64,000 nt of DNA, taken from contig JAWWNJ010000012.1 of NCBI GenBank assembly GCA_037176885.1, positions 2,232,001-2,296,000 of the forward strand, written 5' to 3'. Of this stretch, positions 32,938-45,591 are shown in pieces (position 1 is the stretch's first letter; every line of letters starts with the position of its first letter). The translations under genes and the position numbers were made by a program. The DNA comes from Favolaschia claudopus. Taxonomy: Eukaryota; Basidiomycota; Agaricomycetes; Agaricales; Mycenaceae. The notes under the pieces are model-generated. The model searched no databases. It was not told the origin of the DNA and saw nothing but the letters and a program-made list of their open reading frames with translations.

Positions 32938-35900
32938 ATGAGCTCACCGCGCCAGGCAGCGTCGCCGCTGCGGGACAGGCTCCTCTCAAATTCTCCAGAT
33001 CCATTCAAGACAAATATCCTCCGCGAATCTGCCATCGCCTGGAACGCCAACAGCGCCAATGGCAGAGCCAGTCCCAACATCTCTCCTCTGCGTATATCTA
33101 AACGCGAGTCTCCCCTCAGGCCTCCCCCTCCCGACATCGCTCGTCGCAACTCTTCCAGCTTCAAGCATGTTAGGAACAATAATCTCGTCACAAAGTCCCC
33201 CTTCAAATCCCAGATCCCCACTCCTGCCACCCCATCTACCCGCCAGTTCCCCGTTTCCACCCGCCAGGTCTCAGGGGAGAAGCGTCCGCGACCCCAGAGT
33301 ATGCATGATCAGGCAGAGGCGGAAAACGACCGTCCTCTCGCATTGAAGCGGGAGCGCCGTCAGTCCAAGACTTTCCAAGGTCTGCTGCAGAGAGAGGTCG
33401 TCACAAAGAGCCCCTTCCGCCAACAGGAGGACCCTCAATCTCCCGTGGAGCTTCCCCCATTACCACCTATTCCTCCGACCCCCTCACGTATTCCTGTCCC
33501 GTCCACGGGCCCGTCACCTGGCCGTTCGTCACTCGTCTCGAAGCGCATGCATGGGCCGCGTCTCAGCGGTCGTCGCGAGCGCAGGAAAACTGTCACATTC
33601 GTTGAACGCGCCGAGGTTCTTGAGTTCAGCGATAACGACAAGTACCCTTCGGACGACAGTGTTGACAACTATGGCGAGGATCCAGATACGACTCCCGACG
33701 ATGACGATCCGTTCTTCGCCCCGCCAGTTCAGGGAGAGTCGTCTGCACCTTCAGAGTCGTCGTACGAGAGCATTGACTTGTCCGAGCTCAACGGCTCGCT
33801 TCTTCCGGACACGCCAATGCCGCTCGCACTTGAACTGGATCCTGATGCAAGCATCACAGGCATTGTCGACGCAATGTTTGGTCCGGCTTCGGGGACAAGT
33901 ACCCCGCCGCCGTCATCGCACCTTGGTTCATCTCACACACGTACCTTCGAGTTACCTCCGTCTCCCTTCGAGCGTGGCGAAGACAACGACCATGCAACAG
34001 ACCTTGATACAGAGGACGGTGTACCGTTTGGGCGTTCACATCATGCAGCCCGTGCTGCTGCCTTCCATGACCATGCTACTCACCCACCTTCAGTCCCATC
34101 CCCCCATCTTAACAGCGCTGACAGGCCCTCTCGGCCCCTTCCCCGCCCAGATCTCGCGGCGGGAAACGCAACGCCCCCGCGACCGCGCACTGTAGATTAC
34201 GATGACTACTCTCCTCCGCTCGGTCGCACAACACACTTTGAACGGCGGCTAGCTGCTCACGAGGAATACGAAGAAACCGAAGACGCTGTGGATGTGGCGC
34301 GCCTTCCCGGCTCTCCCTCGCCTGCGCCGACACGGCATACTCAGTCTGATCTGGTCGAAATTGGCGTGACAAGGTTTTCGTTGCCAAGTGGTAAGTCGAT
34401 GCATTGTTGAGTTTCATATCTTCTTCAACACTTTGCAGGTGGAGGGTCGAATGCTGAAGATCCGTTCGCGCTTCCGAATTTAAAGGACGAACCGCTCCCG
34501 GAGCTAGGGGAGGACAGTAGAGATGAGAGTATGAGGATACAGGAGGACGTAAGTGGTTTGGACGACATTCTGTACTTATGTGCGTTGTATACTGACTAGA
34601 CTTCTCTAGGTTGACGCTCTCGATAATGAAGAAAATCAACCGAGCCCGATACATGGTAGTGGTGGCGGAGGAAGGCAACGCATCAGTAGGGAAGAGGTTG
34701 CGAGACGCTTGCGTGCACGGAGTGCGAGTCCCGAGCTGGAGGCGGAGGCACCACAGCCAACGGAGGACTCGATGGACGAGAACCATGCGGACTACGAGAG
34801 TGCAAGCGAGGGGCAAAGTCGAGAAGACATGACACAGGATGAAGACGAGTTTAGGGAGGAGCGGGAGGAAGAGGCGCGCTTTGAACAACGGGAACGGCTC
34901 ATTCAGCTGGAACGGGAGCGCGAGAGGCAACGAAGCTCAAGTGCCAGCATCAACGCCAGCATCAACACTAGCATCACCAATCTGGAAATTGGGATTGTGG
35001 AAGTGGCGGAACGCGTCACAATCTCGACGCCCATCACACCCATCGATGAGCATGCTCCCACCTCGGACGCGGAACTTGGCCTGCGCGCGCCGGACCTCGG
35101 GCTGGACTTTGGGAGTAAGTTTGGGCTCCGGGGTCTTGGGATTCCAGGGCTCGACGGAAGCATAGGCTCGCGCGCGAGTGCGTTCAGTGGATTGAGCACT
35201 GGGGCAGCAGAGAGGCGCGAGTTTGAACGCGTTGAGGTGGACATGGAGATGCGCAGTGCGCTAGACCAGTTGATAGACGACGTCGGAGGCACGCAGGTGG
35301 GTGTGGGAGATGACTCTATGCGCACTGAGGATGCGGAGAACTCATTGCGCAGCGAGGAGGTGGCGCAGACACGGGCGCCTGTACGGGCTGCGACGGATTC
35401 TGCGTTGCTTATGATGAATCAAGTTGGCGCGGGGCTGAGCCGCCAGGTTAGCGTCGCCTCTTCATCGTCACTCCTCAGCCTCCCACCTCCCCCTGTCCCC
35501 CCGAAAGACAATATCCGCTCGAGGGAGCAGCTGATTCTTGAGAAGAGGCGGGAGATGCGGCGCTTCGAGGAGGAAGGAAATGACTACGTACCGCCTCCTC
35601 AGCAGAACAGCTCCATGCTACGGGCAGGTAATGGACGTCCCAGCGCGAGGAGAAGTATGAGCACAGGTGACGTGGAAGAGTTGGCGCGTATGAGAGGGAA
35701 AGACCTGCTTGATGTTGGCACTGACAAGGACGACTTGCGAGACAGTATTGAGCGGGAGCTGAACAAAATGGAGGAACCGCACAAGCGCGTAAGAAGTTTT
35801 CAAATTGATATCTCATTTCAAAAGTCTAAATTTTCAATCGACAGAAATACCAGATTCGCGAACATGAGCGAATGATCTACGCGTCGTCAGAATCGGACGG

Positions 35901-37443
35901 GATCTCGCATATGGCGGGCGCTGGAGATGTTAATGCCGGCAAAGCGTGGAGGACCGTTCGTCGGCCGTCCGACATGGTTTGTGCTTTATCTGAGTTTGTG
36001 GCAGCGACTGAACTTTTTGCAGAACGAGTACTCGAAACAGATCAAGGAATACCGTGCTCAACAAGGTCCGGGCAAAGCATACGGCAAAGTGTTTGTGAAA
36101 GGTATGACTTCTTGCGTCCCTTAGTTTGAGTGCTGACACGGGACACAGTGGTCGGCGTCAAAGGCATGCATCTCCCTATTCCGCAGCAACCCACCGCGAT
36201 TACATGTACGCTGAACAATGGCATACACTTTGTGACGACGCCAGAATGTCAACTCGCGCGGGATTCTCGGATTGAGCAGGAATTCGAACTGTAAGTGTTC
36301 CTTCCTTTTTCGTCAGCTGGTTTAAATATATTCTTGCTCCAGAATTGAACATAGCAAGCTTGAATTCACGCTCACTATCAAGGTCCGACGCGACCCACAT
36401 ATCGTCTCGCAGTTCAAAGCCGTCACTCCCACACCTGTTCCAGCGAAGGTTGTTCCCCCTCCCGTAGTGCAACAATCGTCTTCCAAGGGCGGGTTGCGCA
36501 GCTTCTGGTCATCGTCACCTAAAAAGAACAAGGAGAAGGCTGCTGCTGCTCCTCCCCCACCAGCCCCCGTGCCGGTACCTCCCCAAATACGCCTCCCCGA
36601 AAACCTTGCGCGTTACCTCAAAGCTGACGGCACGCTTGGGCGCGTATATGTATCATTCAAGGACATCGGCTCACGTTGTGACATGCGGCTCTTTGAGACA
36701 AACTTCCCGCTTATCGGGCAACGCGCGGAGTTGGGCGGCAAGGCTTCGACGCTGCAGGTGGGCGAGCTGGTCCTTCAAATGTTCAGGCTTCCGCCGCTGC
36801 CTGGTATCGCACCCGATGACCTGCCGCAGAGCCTGGAGGAGTGTCTTCGCGGGCTTCGACATATCAATTGGCACAAGGTGACCTATTTCCAAGGTACATT
36901 GACACAAAATGGGGGCGATTGCAGTGTACGTCTTTCTCATTCGCTGATCATTGTTTTTCTTTGCTCATGACACTTTCAAAGACGTGGCGTCGCCGGCAAT
37001 TACGTGTCATAGGCGCCAATCTTGTCGCGTTCAACGATGTGACGAAAAAGGCGACGGCCACAATCGATCTGAAGAAAGCAGTCGCTGTCGAGGACAACCA
37101 AGAGGTTCGGGAGGCGATGAGCCCCGCCTCTGCTTTGACTGGACGCAGCAGTCGGCATGACGAGTATGACGGTCTGTATGGGGTTGAGCGGTCTTTCCGT
37201 TTGGTGTTTCCCAACGACCAGGAAATCATGTTCTTCGCCGACACGGACGAGGAAAAGCTCAAGTGGTACACATCTCAAGAACTTCGTTTGTTGTTGATGT
37301 ATTGATTGTTTTTTTGTATTTCTAGGCTTGAAGTCCTACGCGCTCTGGTGGGACACATCCCACCGCATCCTTTGTGGGCTGAACTCTTGTGGCAACGACA
37401 AGAAGAGCTCAGTAAGCAGGCGTCACGGGCCAAACCAAATTAG
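32938..37443 (+). CDS. Bud4/anillin-like cytokinesis protein with C-terminal PH domain
   Basis: The N-terminal 500 residues (from MSSPRQAASPLRDRLL) are disordered, rich in Ser, Pro and charged residues, with repeated TKSPF-like motifs (VTKSPFKSQ, VTKSPFRQQ). A Glu/Arg-rich stretch follows (REEREEEARFEQRERLIQLE). The C-terminal third holds an anillin-homology-like region (PENLARYLKADGTLGRVYVS, NWHKVTYFQGTLTQNGGDC) and a PH domain (TWRRRQLRVIGANLVAFND, ERSFRLVFPNDQEIMFFADT, then W in KWLEVLRALVGHIP). This matches fungal Bud4/anillin proteins, which link septins and the contractile ring at the division site. Estimated 1300-1400 residues over about ten exons. An upstream in-frame extension to 32872 is less likely than the ATG at 32938. 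Confidence 0.88.
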
Positions 37444-37963
37444 AAGGTTTTCGTCTCTTGTCATTCGCACGTCTTTCTTGTACATTGTCTCGTCCCCAAC
37501 ACACTGATGATCTCTTTGCTATCTTAGTCGCATTCACGTGTACTATTTATCTGTATATACGTCGTTAACACTCACAATCAAGCACCTTCGATAGAGGGCA
37601 ATAAATTTTTCAATCTGCCAATTACTTTGCGGAGATTTCGGAGTCAAGCTTTCAACCGAGAAAAATATTCGAAGCAATTCCGAGCGGTTGAACACAATCA
37701 GTTAACCAAAGGCAAGGGCAGAATCGCCGTCTTGCACGTTGATGAGATCCAGCAAACTGACTGACAGACGGTCTATCAGGATATGTCTCAAAAGGTCTCA
37801 AACTGCCATCGGCTCCCTTGCCATCGACATCGGCGGCGACTTCGGTCAAAATATTGGAAGCGCTTCCAGTTGACATTTGAAAACCTGGAGATCACGGTAC
37901 TAGCTCGCAACAACTCCCTTTCCCCCCTTTCCGTCACGGTAGGACTGTAGTGGTCCGGTTTGC
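37444..37963. other. Intergenic region
   Basis: This holds the 3' flank of the Bud4-like gene (a TA-rich stretch near 37550) and the promoter of the DUF6533 gene. No additional feature is supported. Confidence 0.4.
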
Positions 37964-39313
37964 ATGGTCCTGCATCTCCTTGCCAGTGCTCCTTCACGCA
38001 ATGATCAAGCATTAGCAACCCGAGTGGATTACGCCAGTTCAGGTTGGGTTCAATCTTCAATCTGTTTGTGGGCGGGCCATTGATTCAGCTGAAGTTGCCG
38101 CCCTCACATTTCTTCTGTACGACATCTGCGTCACTTTCGATGATGAGGTCGGACTCTGTTGTTTCTCGTTCGGACGCACATTCATGCATCTCTCTGTCCT
38201 CTTAACAGGTTAACTTCGTGTGGCCGTGAGTACCACGATATATGTGCCATCACGAAACCCAGTGACATTACTGTAGCAAGCCTTGGACGCACGTCAAGTG
38301 TATATTCCTCTTCGTCCGATACATTCCTTTGTTCGTCCAGATGTGCGTTTGATTCAATTGGCTAGCGACCGATTTCTGAAGTCTACCCAAGATCAATCCT
38401 TTTTATCGCTAATCCGGACGTGACGCCTCACTTTCATTTCACTCCGCACGACTGCTTCATTTTCGAGGTTTACCAAGGCGTGCTCACAGTGCTTGTTTTT
38501 GCCGCGGTGGATTACATATTAATTCTTCGGGGTAGCTACTGCTTCTCCGCTCGCTTAACATGCACTAATTTTGCATAGTTTACGCTTTGTATCACGACAA
38601 TGCGGTTGTTCGCACTGCTGTTCTCGTTGCATTTGCCATGGAGGTGTCTGCGATGTGTGTCGGTCTAGGTCTTTCTCTGGGCGGTATCAAGTTCGACGAC
38701 ATCTGTTTGACAACTTCCGTTCCCGAAACTCTAATTATATACGGGTGAGCAATCGTCAATTGCCATGACCGTATTTGCTCAAGGTCTGCTTACCAGCGGT
38801 GGAACTATAATTTTTCAAACCTTTTCATTCGTCCTGACCGTTGTTAAATTCGTTCGCGCTGTACGAGAGGGATGGGGAAATGCTCCCCTCGTCGGGCTGG
38901 TCATGAGAGACGGAAGTTGGGCATTCTTTCTGCTATTCGGTGCGGCTCTTTTCATCTATACTGTGTCTGGGTCTGAGGCCTTCTAGCTGTGGTGGCGGGC
39001 GACGGAGCCCTCTATGCGTTAAAGAATCATACGTACGCCAGTGTACTGTTTGGGTGTGTGGGCTTGCCTTGCAAATTGTTCATGCTTTCAACTCCCTTCC
39101 CATGTAGCTGGCTCCTGTCTTTGTTTTCGTTCTCGGTGCGTTCGAATATTCTTCTCTAGCTCATTTTACAAATGGGCGCGATAGGGATACCGCGTGTTAC
39201 TCAACTTGGATCGTATGCATACTGGGCCTCGTTTACCTACGACGCAGAGCACTACGCACGATTCGCCCTACCAGTTCACCACAGGCATCGCAATGGATGG
39301 AGACTCGCTGTGA
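37964..39313 (+). CDS. DUF6533-domain seven-helix membrane protein
   Basis: A first exon (MVLHLLASAPSRNDQALATR) splices at an intron of about 49 nt into the DUF6533 region: AEVAALTFLLYDICVTFDDE, then VNFVWPKPWTHVKCIFLFVR. Further exons give FEVYQGVLTVLVFAAVDYIL, RVYALYHDNAVVRTAVLVAF, VGLGLSLGGIKFDDIC, GTIIFQTFSFVLTVVKFVRA, MRDGSWAFFLLF, LYALKNHTYASVLFGWLLSL and a short tail ending MDGDSL. Seven hydrophobic segments are visible. The family is large in Agaricomycetes, has no known ligand and looks receptor-like. All phases join cleanly after removing seven or eight introns, so the gene appears intact despite its fragmented look. Confidence 0.85.
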
Positions 39314-39853
39314 TCCTCCTATCACTTCCTTGCAAAACCTGCACTGCTTTCCAAGCGCCGCCTCAGCGGGGATTCCTCCTCGAATTATCGAGAACGCGCC
39401 TGTTTGTTCGGTTTGTTTTGACCCTGCTCGCCAAGGCATCTGGGGGACAACAGCTGTTTTGACCAACAGGAAGATCTGTAGAAAGCAGTGTGTATTCATC
39501 TGCCCCACTAGCTGTAGCAGACTAGCCGGGGGCATGCACGCTATTCTGGACTACAGGACGGCGAGTATTGTAATGCTGAACACGAGATTACATTGTCGAA
39601 GCCGATCTCGTCTGTCCCTTGCGAACCCATGAATGGCGAAAGCGGTGGATCGATATAACGGGTTACACTGCACACTGCCACAGCTGAGCAAGGATTGACG
39701 AATGGCATGCATGGTGCCGACGCTCTGCGTGTTCAGCGTTATCCAAGCACCAAGGGAACGCCGCCGAGCGTGATATGATACCGAGAATGCGAGTAACTGC
39801 GAACGAGTTAATAACCATTGTATTCGATCTTGTTAACGCATACCTGGTTCAGG
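39314..39853. other. Convergent intergenic region
   Basis: Lies between the 3' ends of the DUF6533 gene (+) and BUD13 (-). Open frames here overlap the last exon of the DUF6533 gene or show no motif. No gene is called. Confidence 0.4.
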
Positions 39854-40862
39854 TTACATGTCTTCAGCGCTCCATTGGTAGCTCTCCAGCCCCGTACGCT
39901 TTCTCTGATTTATACTCTGGAACCATTTCTTTTCGAACCCATTCCCGCGATCTACGAAAGAGGATCAGGATACAGGCCAAGAGGAGAGGATGATATGCGT
40001 ACCAACACCGTCCCATCTGTAGCCAGGTTTGATTCCGAAACGATTGGGAGGAGGGGGAGGTCCAGTATACTCTGGCCTTCGAGGACCTTTCGCGCGTTTT
40101 TTCTACGACAGAGTGAGCCTTGGAATTCTTACCATATAAGAACGAGAACATACCGAGAGGAATTGGGCGGCAGGGTCGTTCCACAGCTCCTTTGCCTTCA
40201 TTTCCTCGTTGAGGTCAGCATCGTCGGCATACCGAGCGAATTTCTTTCCGCGTTGGGCCTCCAGTTCTTGTTTCCTCTTCTCTGCCTCATCTCGCTGTAC
40301 CAGCCCTTTACCCCATTCCATTTTCTGAGCCTCCTTTTCTTCCCGTTCTCGCTTCAACCTTGCAGCTTCAGCGCGAGCGGCTTTGGTGTTTATCTTTCTG
40401 CCTGTCGCATCTCGATACACAGTTTCTTGAGCGAGAGCTATCTCCTCAGCTGTTGCAGTGGGTTCAGCATTCGTTTGAGGGAGAGCTTTTCTGAGCTGCT
40501 GAGCGCTAACCAGTCCTCCGACGAATGCAGTTTCCTCTACAACGACTTGAGGCTGCTCGTCAGGAGCTGGTGATTCCTCTTTTATTCCCGGTTGTATCGT
40601 GGCCCATCCGGACCCCTCCTCGGTTGGCGCAACTTTGCGTTTCTTGAAGGATCGGTCTGAAGCGACAACCGCTGCCTCTTCTACGTCTTCCATATCTTCC
40701 TTCGCCTCGTCTCCCCAGCCACCATCCACATCTACGACGAATCCACTCGGGGCTGCTGCTGCTTTTCGTTTCTTCTTCTTAGGTCCAACTTTGGCAAGAA
40801 TTGCGTCGGCTTTCGGGCCAGACATATATTTCTCTGCAAGGTATGCCTTCATATTAGACATG
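39854..40862 (-). CDS. BUD13: Bud13/Cwc26 pre-mRNA splicing (RES complex) protein
   Basis: From the ATG at 40862 the protein starts [21 protein letters not shown] Lys-rich patch follows ([15 protein letters not shown]), then a variable acidic part and a conserved C-terminal half: [60 protein letters not shown]. After two introns come [20 protein letters not shown] and the family signature [12 protein letters not shown], ending YQWSAEDM. Bud13 with Snu17 and Pml1 forms the RES complex, which aids splicing and nuclear retention of pre-mRNA. About 300 residues; all signature blocks are present. Confidence 0.95.
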
Positions 40863-40997
40863 GCGTGTAATTCCGAGGTGGAGGGCAAGTAGAGTAGTGG
40901 TCTGAGATAGCCTCAGATCAAGAACAATTTGAGACGAGCGACAGCGAGTCAGAGCTAGTGTCGAGGAAGGTGGAGGCTGGTTGAGGATAGAGTGTGA

Positions 40998-41540
40998 CTG
41001 ACGCGTGACATTCCCTTTCAGTGTCTTCGCGTTAACGATACTGTATCCCTCCACCGCTTCACCCTCTCCCCGTCCCCGAACTGCGAGCACTGCGGAATCC
41101 CCGAAACGGTTTCCCACTTCCTCCTCTCGTGCCATGCTTTCCAACGCCAACGCCTCGAACTCATCCGTCGGCTCGGCACCGCCCGCCTAACTCTCCGACT
41201 CCTGCTTTCCGCCAAAAAGGACCACAAGCCAGTCCTGGATTTTGTTCGCAACACTCGCCGTCTCCCGAGATACCTCTCGTAGCCCTGCCATTCGCGTCCC
41301 GTCCCCGCCCCCGTTCCTGTTTTCTTTTTCTTTTTCCTCTCCTTATCCATCAAACATAGTTTACAGCCATATTCTTTTCCCGCCCTGCCACAACACATTC
41401 ATACATACACTCATAGCGCAATCTAATACGTACTCCACCTCCGCTGCAACCACTGCCCTACCTCCATGCCCGCTAGTTACTTCCGTGTAATATGTATAGT
41501 GCTACATGGGCCCTAAAGGGCCCGCGCGCACTCTAATGGA
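40998..41540 (+). mobile_element. 5'-truncated LINE (non-LTR retrotransposon) remnant
   Basis: An open frame at 40998-41282 encodes the extreme C-terminus of a LINE polyprotein: the CCHC-type knuckle NCEHCGIPETVSHFLLSCHA followed by LELIRRLGTARLTLRLLLSA, ending RRLPRYLS with TAG at 41280. A C/T-rich 3' untranslated stretch follows, then the palindrome gggccctaaagggccc near 41505-41521 and a short aattc-type tail. Reverse transcriptase and RNase H are missing, so it is a dead 3' fragment inserted between BUD13 and the amidohydrolase gene. Confidence 0.75.
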
Positions 41541-41722
41541 ATTCAATTCAATTGGCCGCTGCTATGACCCTCCCACCTTCGCCGGCTCAGACTCATCCCA
41601 TATACGAAGGAAACTACGCGGCAAACACAATTTCCAGCGCTTCCGCCTCAATTTCCAACGTGCGCAAGTCTTTTTTCTTTGTCCGACTCCGGAAAGTTTG
41701 TTCAAGACGCGATTCCGTGTAT
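41541..41722. other. 3' flank of the amidohydrolase gene
   Basis: Short non-coding stretch between the LINE tail and the stop codon of the amidohydrolase. Nothing else is seen. Confidence 0.35.
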
Positions 41723-44319
41723 TCAATCCAGTGTACCATACGCTAGCTTACCATCAATGACTGTAGCGATGACTGTAGTTTTCATGATGTCCATTGGGCT
41801 CGCCTCCATAATATCACGGTCGAACAACACGAAATCCGCTCGCTTACCGACGACCAGTGAACCTAGTTCATGTTCTGCAAACGAAGCATAAGCTGCGTCG
41901 AGTGTCATCCCTTTGAGTGCCTGCGTGCGCGTAAGGCGTTCAGACGAATACCTTCGAAATGAAATGAGACCAATCAATTCGAGGACGGGAACGAGAACAT
42001 ACCATCCGCTGTCGCCATGCGGAGAGCGACCGTCGACATCCAGTCGAGTAACAGCTGCATAGAAGCCCAGGAGCGGGTTCACACCCTCCACTGGAAAATC
42101 TGATCCCAGCGGGAGGATTTTGTTAGGAGAAGCCCTAGAGTGCGGCGTTAATAGGAATATGATTCTGTGCACCAACCGTACGAACTGACTCTAGTAGTGT
42201 GCGGTAGGCATATGCGCCTAATTGAACGGCATATAAATGGTGTTTTCTGCTTTCACGCAAATGCTCACCTTTGATGCGTTCAGGTCCCTGGAGTAATCAA
42301 GTCTTGACTTTCGAGAAAGCAACAAGGGGGGGACATACAAGGCGAGTCTCCGCATACCACATATCACTTGTGCTGAGAAAGAGCGCGAATCGTGAACCAC
42401 AGGACCAAAAGAAGATCCAACGCGCCATACCCATGCGTAGGCTGTACACTGGCAATAACTACCAACGGTTAATTTGGGATGTCGGGTGACTGTACGCCTG
42501 AACTTACCTCCTAGCTTTCCTATACGGCGCAGGTCTGACTGTTGCATTATTTGCGCGTGCTCTATTCGGGGACGGAAAGCCGCAATGTCTGAATTGCCGC
42601 TACTGGCTTCTTCTGCTAGGATGTTCTCAAAGATGTCCAACACGGCTTCATTGGCACGGTCGCCGATACAGTGTACATTCTGATCAGAGCGTCAACGAGA
42701 ATGAGGCTGTTTAGAAGAATAAGACAAACCACTTGTAGTTTTGCCCGCCAAGCGCTCCGCATAAGTTTGTTCATAGTCTCGGGTGAGCTGCGCATTATAC
42801 CCCTCGTGTCGGATTTGTCACTATACGGTGAGATGAGAGCGGCTCCCCAAGATCCCAGTGCGCCTGGCAACAACTTTGGGATTTGTCTTGGGACAAGATG
42901 CGAACATAGACAAACCGTCAGTGAATAGCTTCACGCTTCTCAAGTTGAGTCTTTCATGAGTGCCGTAGTTTGTTAGACGCTTGATTCTGGACGGCTCCCA
43001 ATTGGTGTAGTTTTCGAAAAAGGGTGTAGCCATGAGGTATAATCGTATCTAGAACTCTTGAATACGTAAGTTTGCAGGAGAGTATCCATACAAAGTTCCT
43101 CACCGGAAGCTCGCCGCTTTCAGCCTGCCTGTGAGAAGGATATCAGCATGTGGTCGGTAACGTCGAGCCAAAGAACAAAGAGCCTTTTGTAGAATTCGAC
43201 CATAGCTGGATCAGTCGCGGCATCATGCACACTGGTCAAGCCAAACTTCAGTGCTTCGGCCACAGCAATATCGAAATATTCGGTGTATTGTTGGGGACTC
43301 CATGGAGGAATCGGGACGAGATTCATCGCGTTGTCCACAAGTATACCTAAATGTCTTTCGGTTAGGGAGCTATCAACCGGGCGCATGAAGTTTACCGACC
43401 GGTAGGTTCGCCGCCAGCGTTGCGGATGATGCTACCACCTTCAACGTCCCCCGGCAAAGGGCCCATGAGTTCGAGTACTCTGAATGAACAGCAATCTGAA
43501 TGAGACGGAACACGCAATTGACTGGTACTCACCGTCCGGAAACCCAGGAAGCATGTACGTCAACACGGAGAAGCACAATAGGTCGACCACGCAATAAAGG
43601 GTCGCTTGAGAGGTCTACCTGACAAAAGACGCGCTTTAACCAACTTTGGAAGTAATGACAACCAAGGCGCTTTACAGCGGTCGGAAACTCAGCACCAGGC
43701 CATTTCGTTTGGTCCCAGCCCATACCCTGAATCCAACGGCTGGGATCCGCATGGACGTCAGGGTGGGCTAAGATATAAGCCTTGATGCGGTCAATGACCT
43801 CCTGCACAGATTTCGCGCCGTCGAGTTGTAACTGCAATTTGTATCCCTGCTGGAGGAGATGTGCATGGGCATCTCATCACATACATATTGTGAGAGTCGA
43901 CCAATTTAACCAATGGATAGTGTAGATACCTGCAAGACCAGGCACGATTGTATGCCCAGGCTTGATGTACCGAATGCCTGTTCGGGAGGGATAGAAAAGC
44001 AAGTTTGTGAACCAGTTTCCCCTCAAATCAGCTATTTACGCGTTCAGACCATGAGTTTGCTGGTAGATAGGCCCCGACCTTCGTCGCCGACAGCAGAAAT
44101 ACGACCGTGGCGCACAGAGATACATTGTGTCCGAGGCAGAGATTCGTCGACAGTATAGATAGATTTCGTGTGTGAACAGAGGGTATATTCGTCGCGAGCT
44201 TTGAGGTGCAACCAGACACGAGACAGAAGGACTCCAATTAAGAGAAGCCAAGCTAGTCGCGTAGTAGGACGCGCCCGCAGAACCTGCTCTGATTGCGCGG
44301 TTTTCCTGTCGGTCTGCAT
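41723..44319 (-). CDS. Amidohydrolase family 3 (YtcJ-like) metal-dependent hydrolase
   Basis: The ATG at 44319 encodes a basic start followed by a hydrophobic anchor (RLAWLLLIGVLLSRVWLHL). Downstream are IYTVDESLPRTQCISVRHGR, the metal-binding DAHAHLLQQGYKLQLQLDGA, RWIQGMGWDQTKWPG, GRPIVLLRVDVHASWVSGR, KLFTDGALGSWGAALISPYS, VNVHCIGDRANEAVLDIFEN, RPRIEHAQIM, LPLGSDFPVEGVNPLLGFYA and KRADFVLFDRDIMEASPMD. These are the amidohydrolase_3 landmarks, including the HxH pair and the later His residues. About 600 residues with some ten introns. The substrate is unknown (amide or carbamate-like compounds are usual). The N-terminal helix suggests membrane attachment or secretion. The exact C-terminus (GKLAYGTLD) is slightly uncertain. 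Confidence 0.88.
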
Positions 44320-44791
44320 TGGTTCGCGTCAAGTTCGCACGGAAGAGAGGTGCGGGCCGATCAACCATGTGCTACCGTAAAAAATGGTGAATATTACATA
44401 TCTACGTACACAAAGATACAGTACGACTAGCCAAGTACACTACGTCCACTAGCCAAGGTCGATGAGGGAACCATAGATATCTCATGGTAAATCACCAACT
44501 CCCTGCACGACAAGAAGTCAGCAAACAGTTCACCTCAAGTCGCCACAGGCGAAGAAAGCAAACGGGGGTCAGAAAACAAGTATGTAGTCTAATCAACGTC
44601 ACGCACGCGCGCGGCTAAGCAACAGCTTCTAGTTGATATTTTTTATAGTGCTCATCGTCTACATAGTGCAAAGCATGAACAGAGCACTCACCGACAAGAC
44701 TCTCTCTTCATCGCGAATTAGTGGGCACCCTGGGATCTATCAAACATCATCAGAACGTGCGCAAAGGACTCAAGATGAGATTGAGGAAAGA

Positions 44792-44878
44792 GAATCAGCA
44801 GGGTTGCCCGAAAAAATGAGCTGTGGCGGGCATTTTCGACATCGAGTTACGAAGACCGTCGTGTAAAGACATCACACG
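44792..44878 (-). repeat. Duplicated exon-intron unit, copy 1
   Basis: Matches 45032-45118 at close to 88 percent. On the minus strand it contains an acceptor-like tgcccgccacag followed by a short exon-like stretch ending cctgctgattc. Confidence 0.8.
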
Positions 44879-45031
44879 TGCAGGAGAAACGAAGCAACGG
44901 ATAGATGAACTCACCTAAAGCAGCTAGCTACTGTTTGGAACTCAGGTGAACCACGGAGGGATCAGTACACGACAACGACCTATAGAAGTGGTCAGTTAGC
45001 AAACGTGTTCAAGAGCAACGGATGTGAAACA

Positions 45032-45118
45032 GAATCAGCAGGGGTGCCCGAAGATATGAGCTGTGGCGGGCATTTTCGGCACGGAAGTACGAAGACCGTC
45101 GTGTATGAACATCATACG
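45032..45118 (-). repeat. Duplicated exon-intron unit, copy 2
   Basis: Copy of 44792-44878, exactly 240 bp away in the same orientation. The acceptor-like tgcccgccacag is unchanged. Confidence 0.8.
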
Positions 45119-45591
45119 ACGAGTACATAAGAAGAATGGTGACTCACAAGGAAGTAGTCGACGAAGCCGACATTGAGGGTGCTTGGTTACTTGCAAGGAA
45201 GACACTGAGGTTGGTCATCAGTACACACTGTAACACAGGGCGAAGGAGGATACAAGGAGGGAAGGGTCAGGATATTTAAAAAAATACAGCCTTGGAATTG
45301 TCGTCAACGCCTTGCGGCTTGGGCGGTAATTCCTATTTCTCATCATCCAAGAATCAAGACAGAGACTCACCATTACTCGACCTTCCTATCCAGTATTGAA
45401 TCCATCGACGGCAGTTCTAAGAAGGCATCAGTCAATGCTAGGCAACAAGGCGCCGGACGAGTGGTTCAAGGAGAAGTCAGAGTAGAAAGTCAAAGCATGG
45501 CATTTAGCTCAGATACTCTAGTTTGAATTTGATGTTTTTGTCATCGCGGAGAAGAAAGGGGCGGGGAGATGATGCGGGAGGAGAGTCACCT

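Noticed and set aside
38159..38990. Impression that the DUF6533 gene is a broken pseudogene
   Set aside because: Careful placement of short introns restores one continuous seven-helix protein with all expected blocks.
39297..39632. 111-codon plus-strand frame after the DUF6533 gene
   Set aside because: It overlaps the last exon of the DUF6533 gene in another frame and has no motif.
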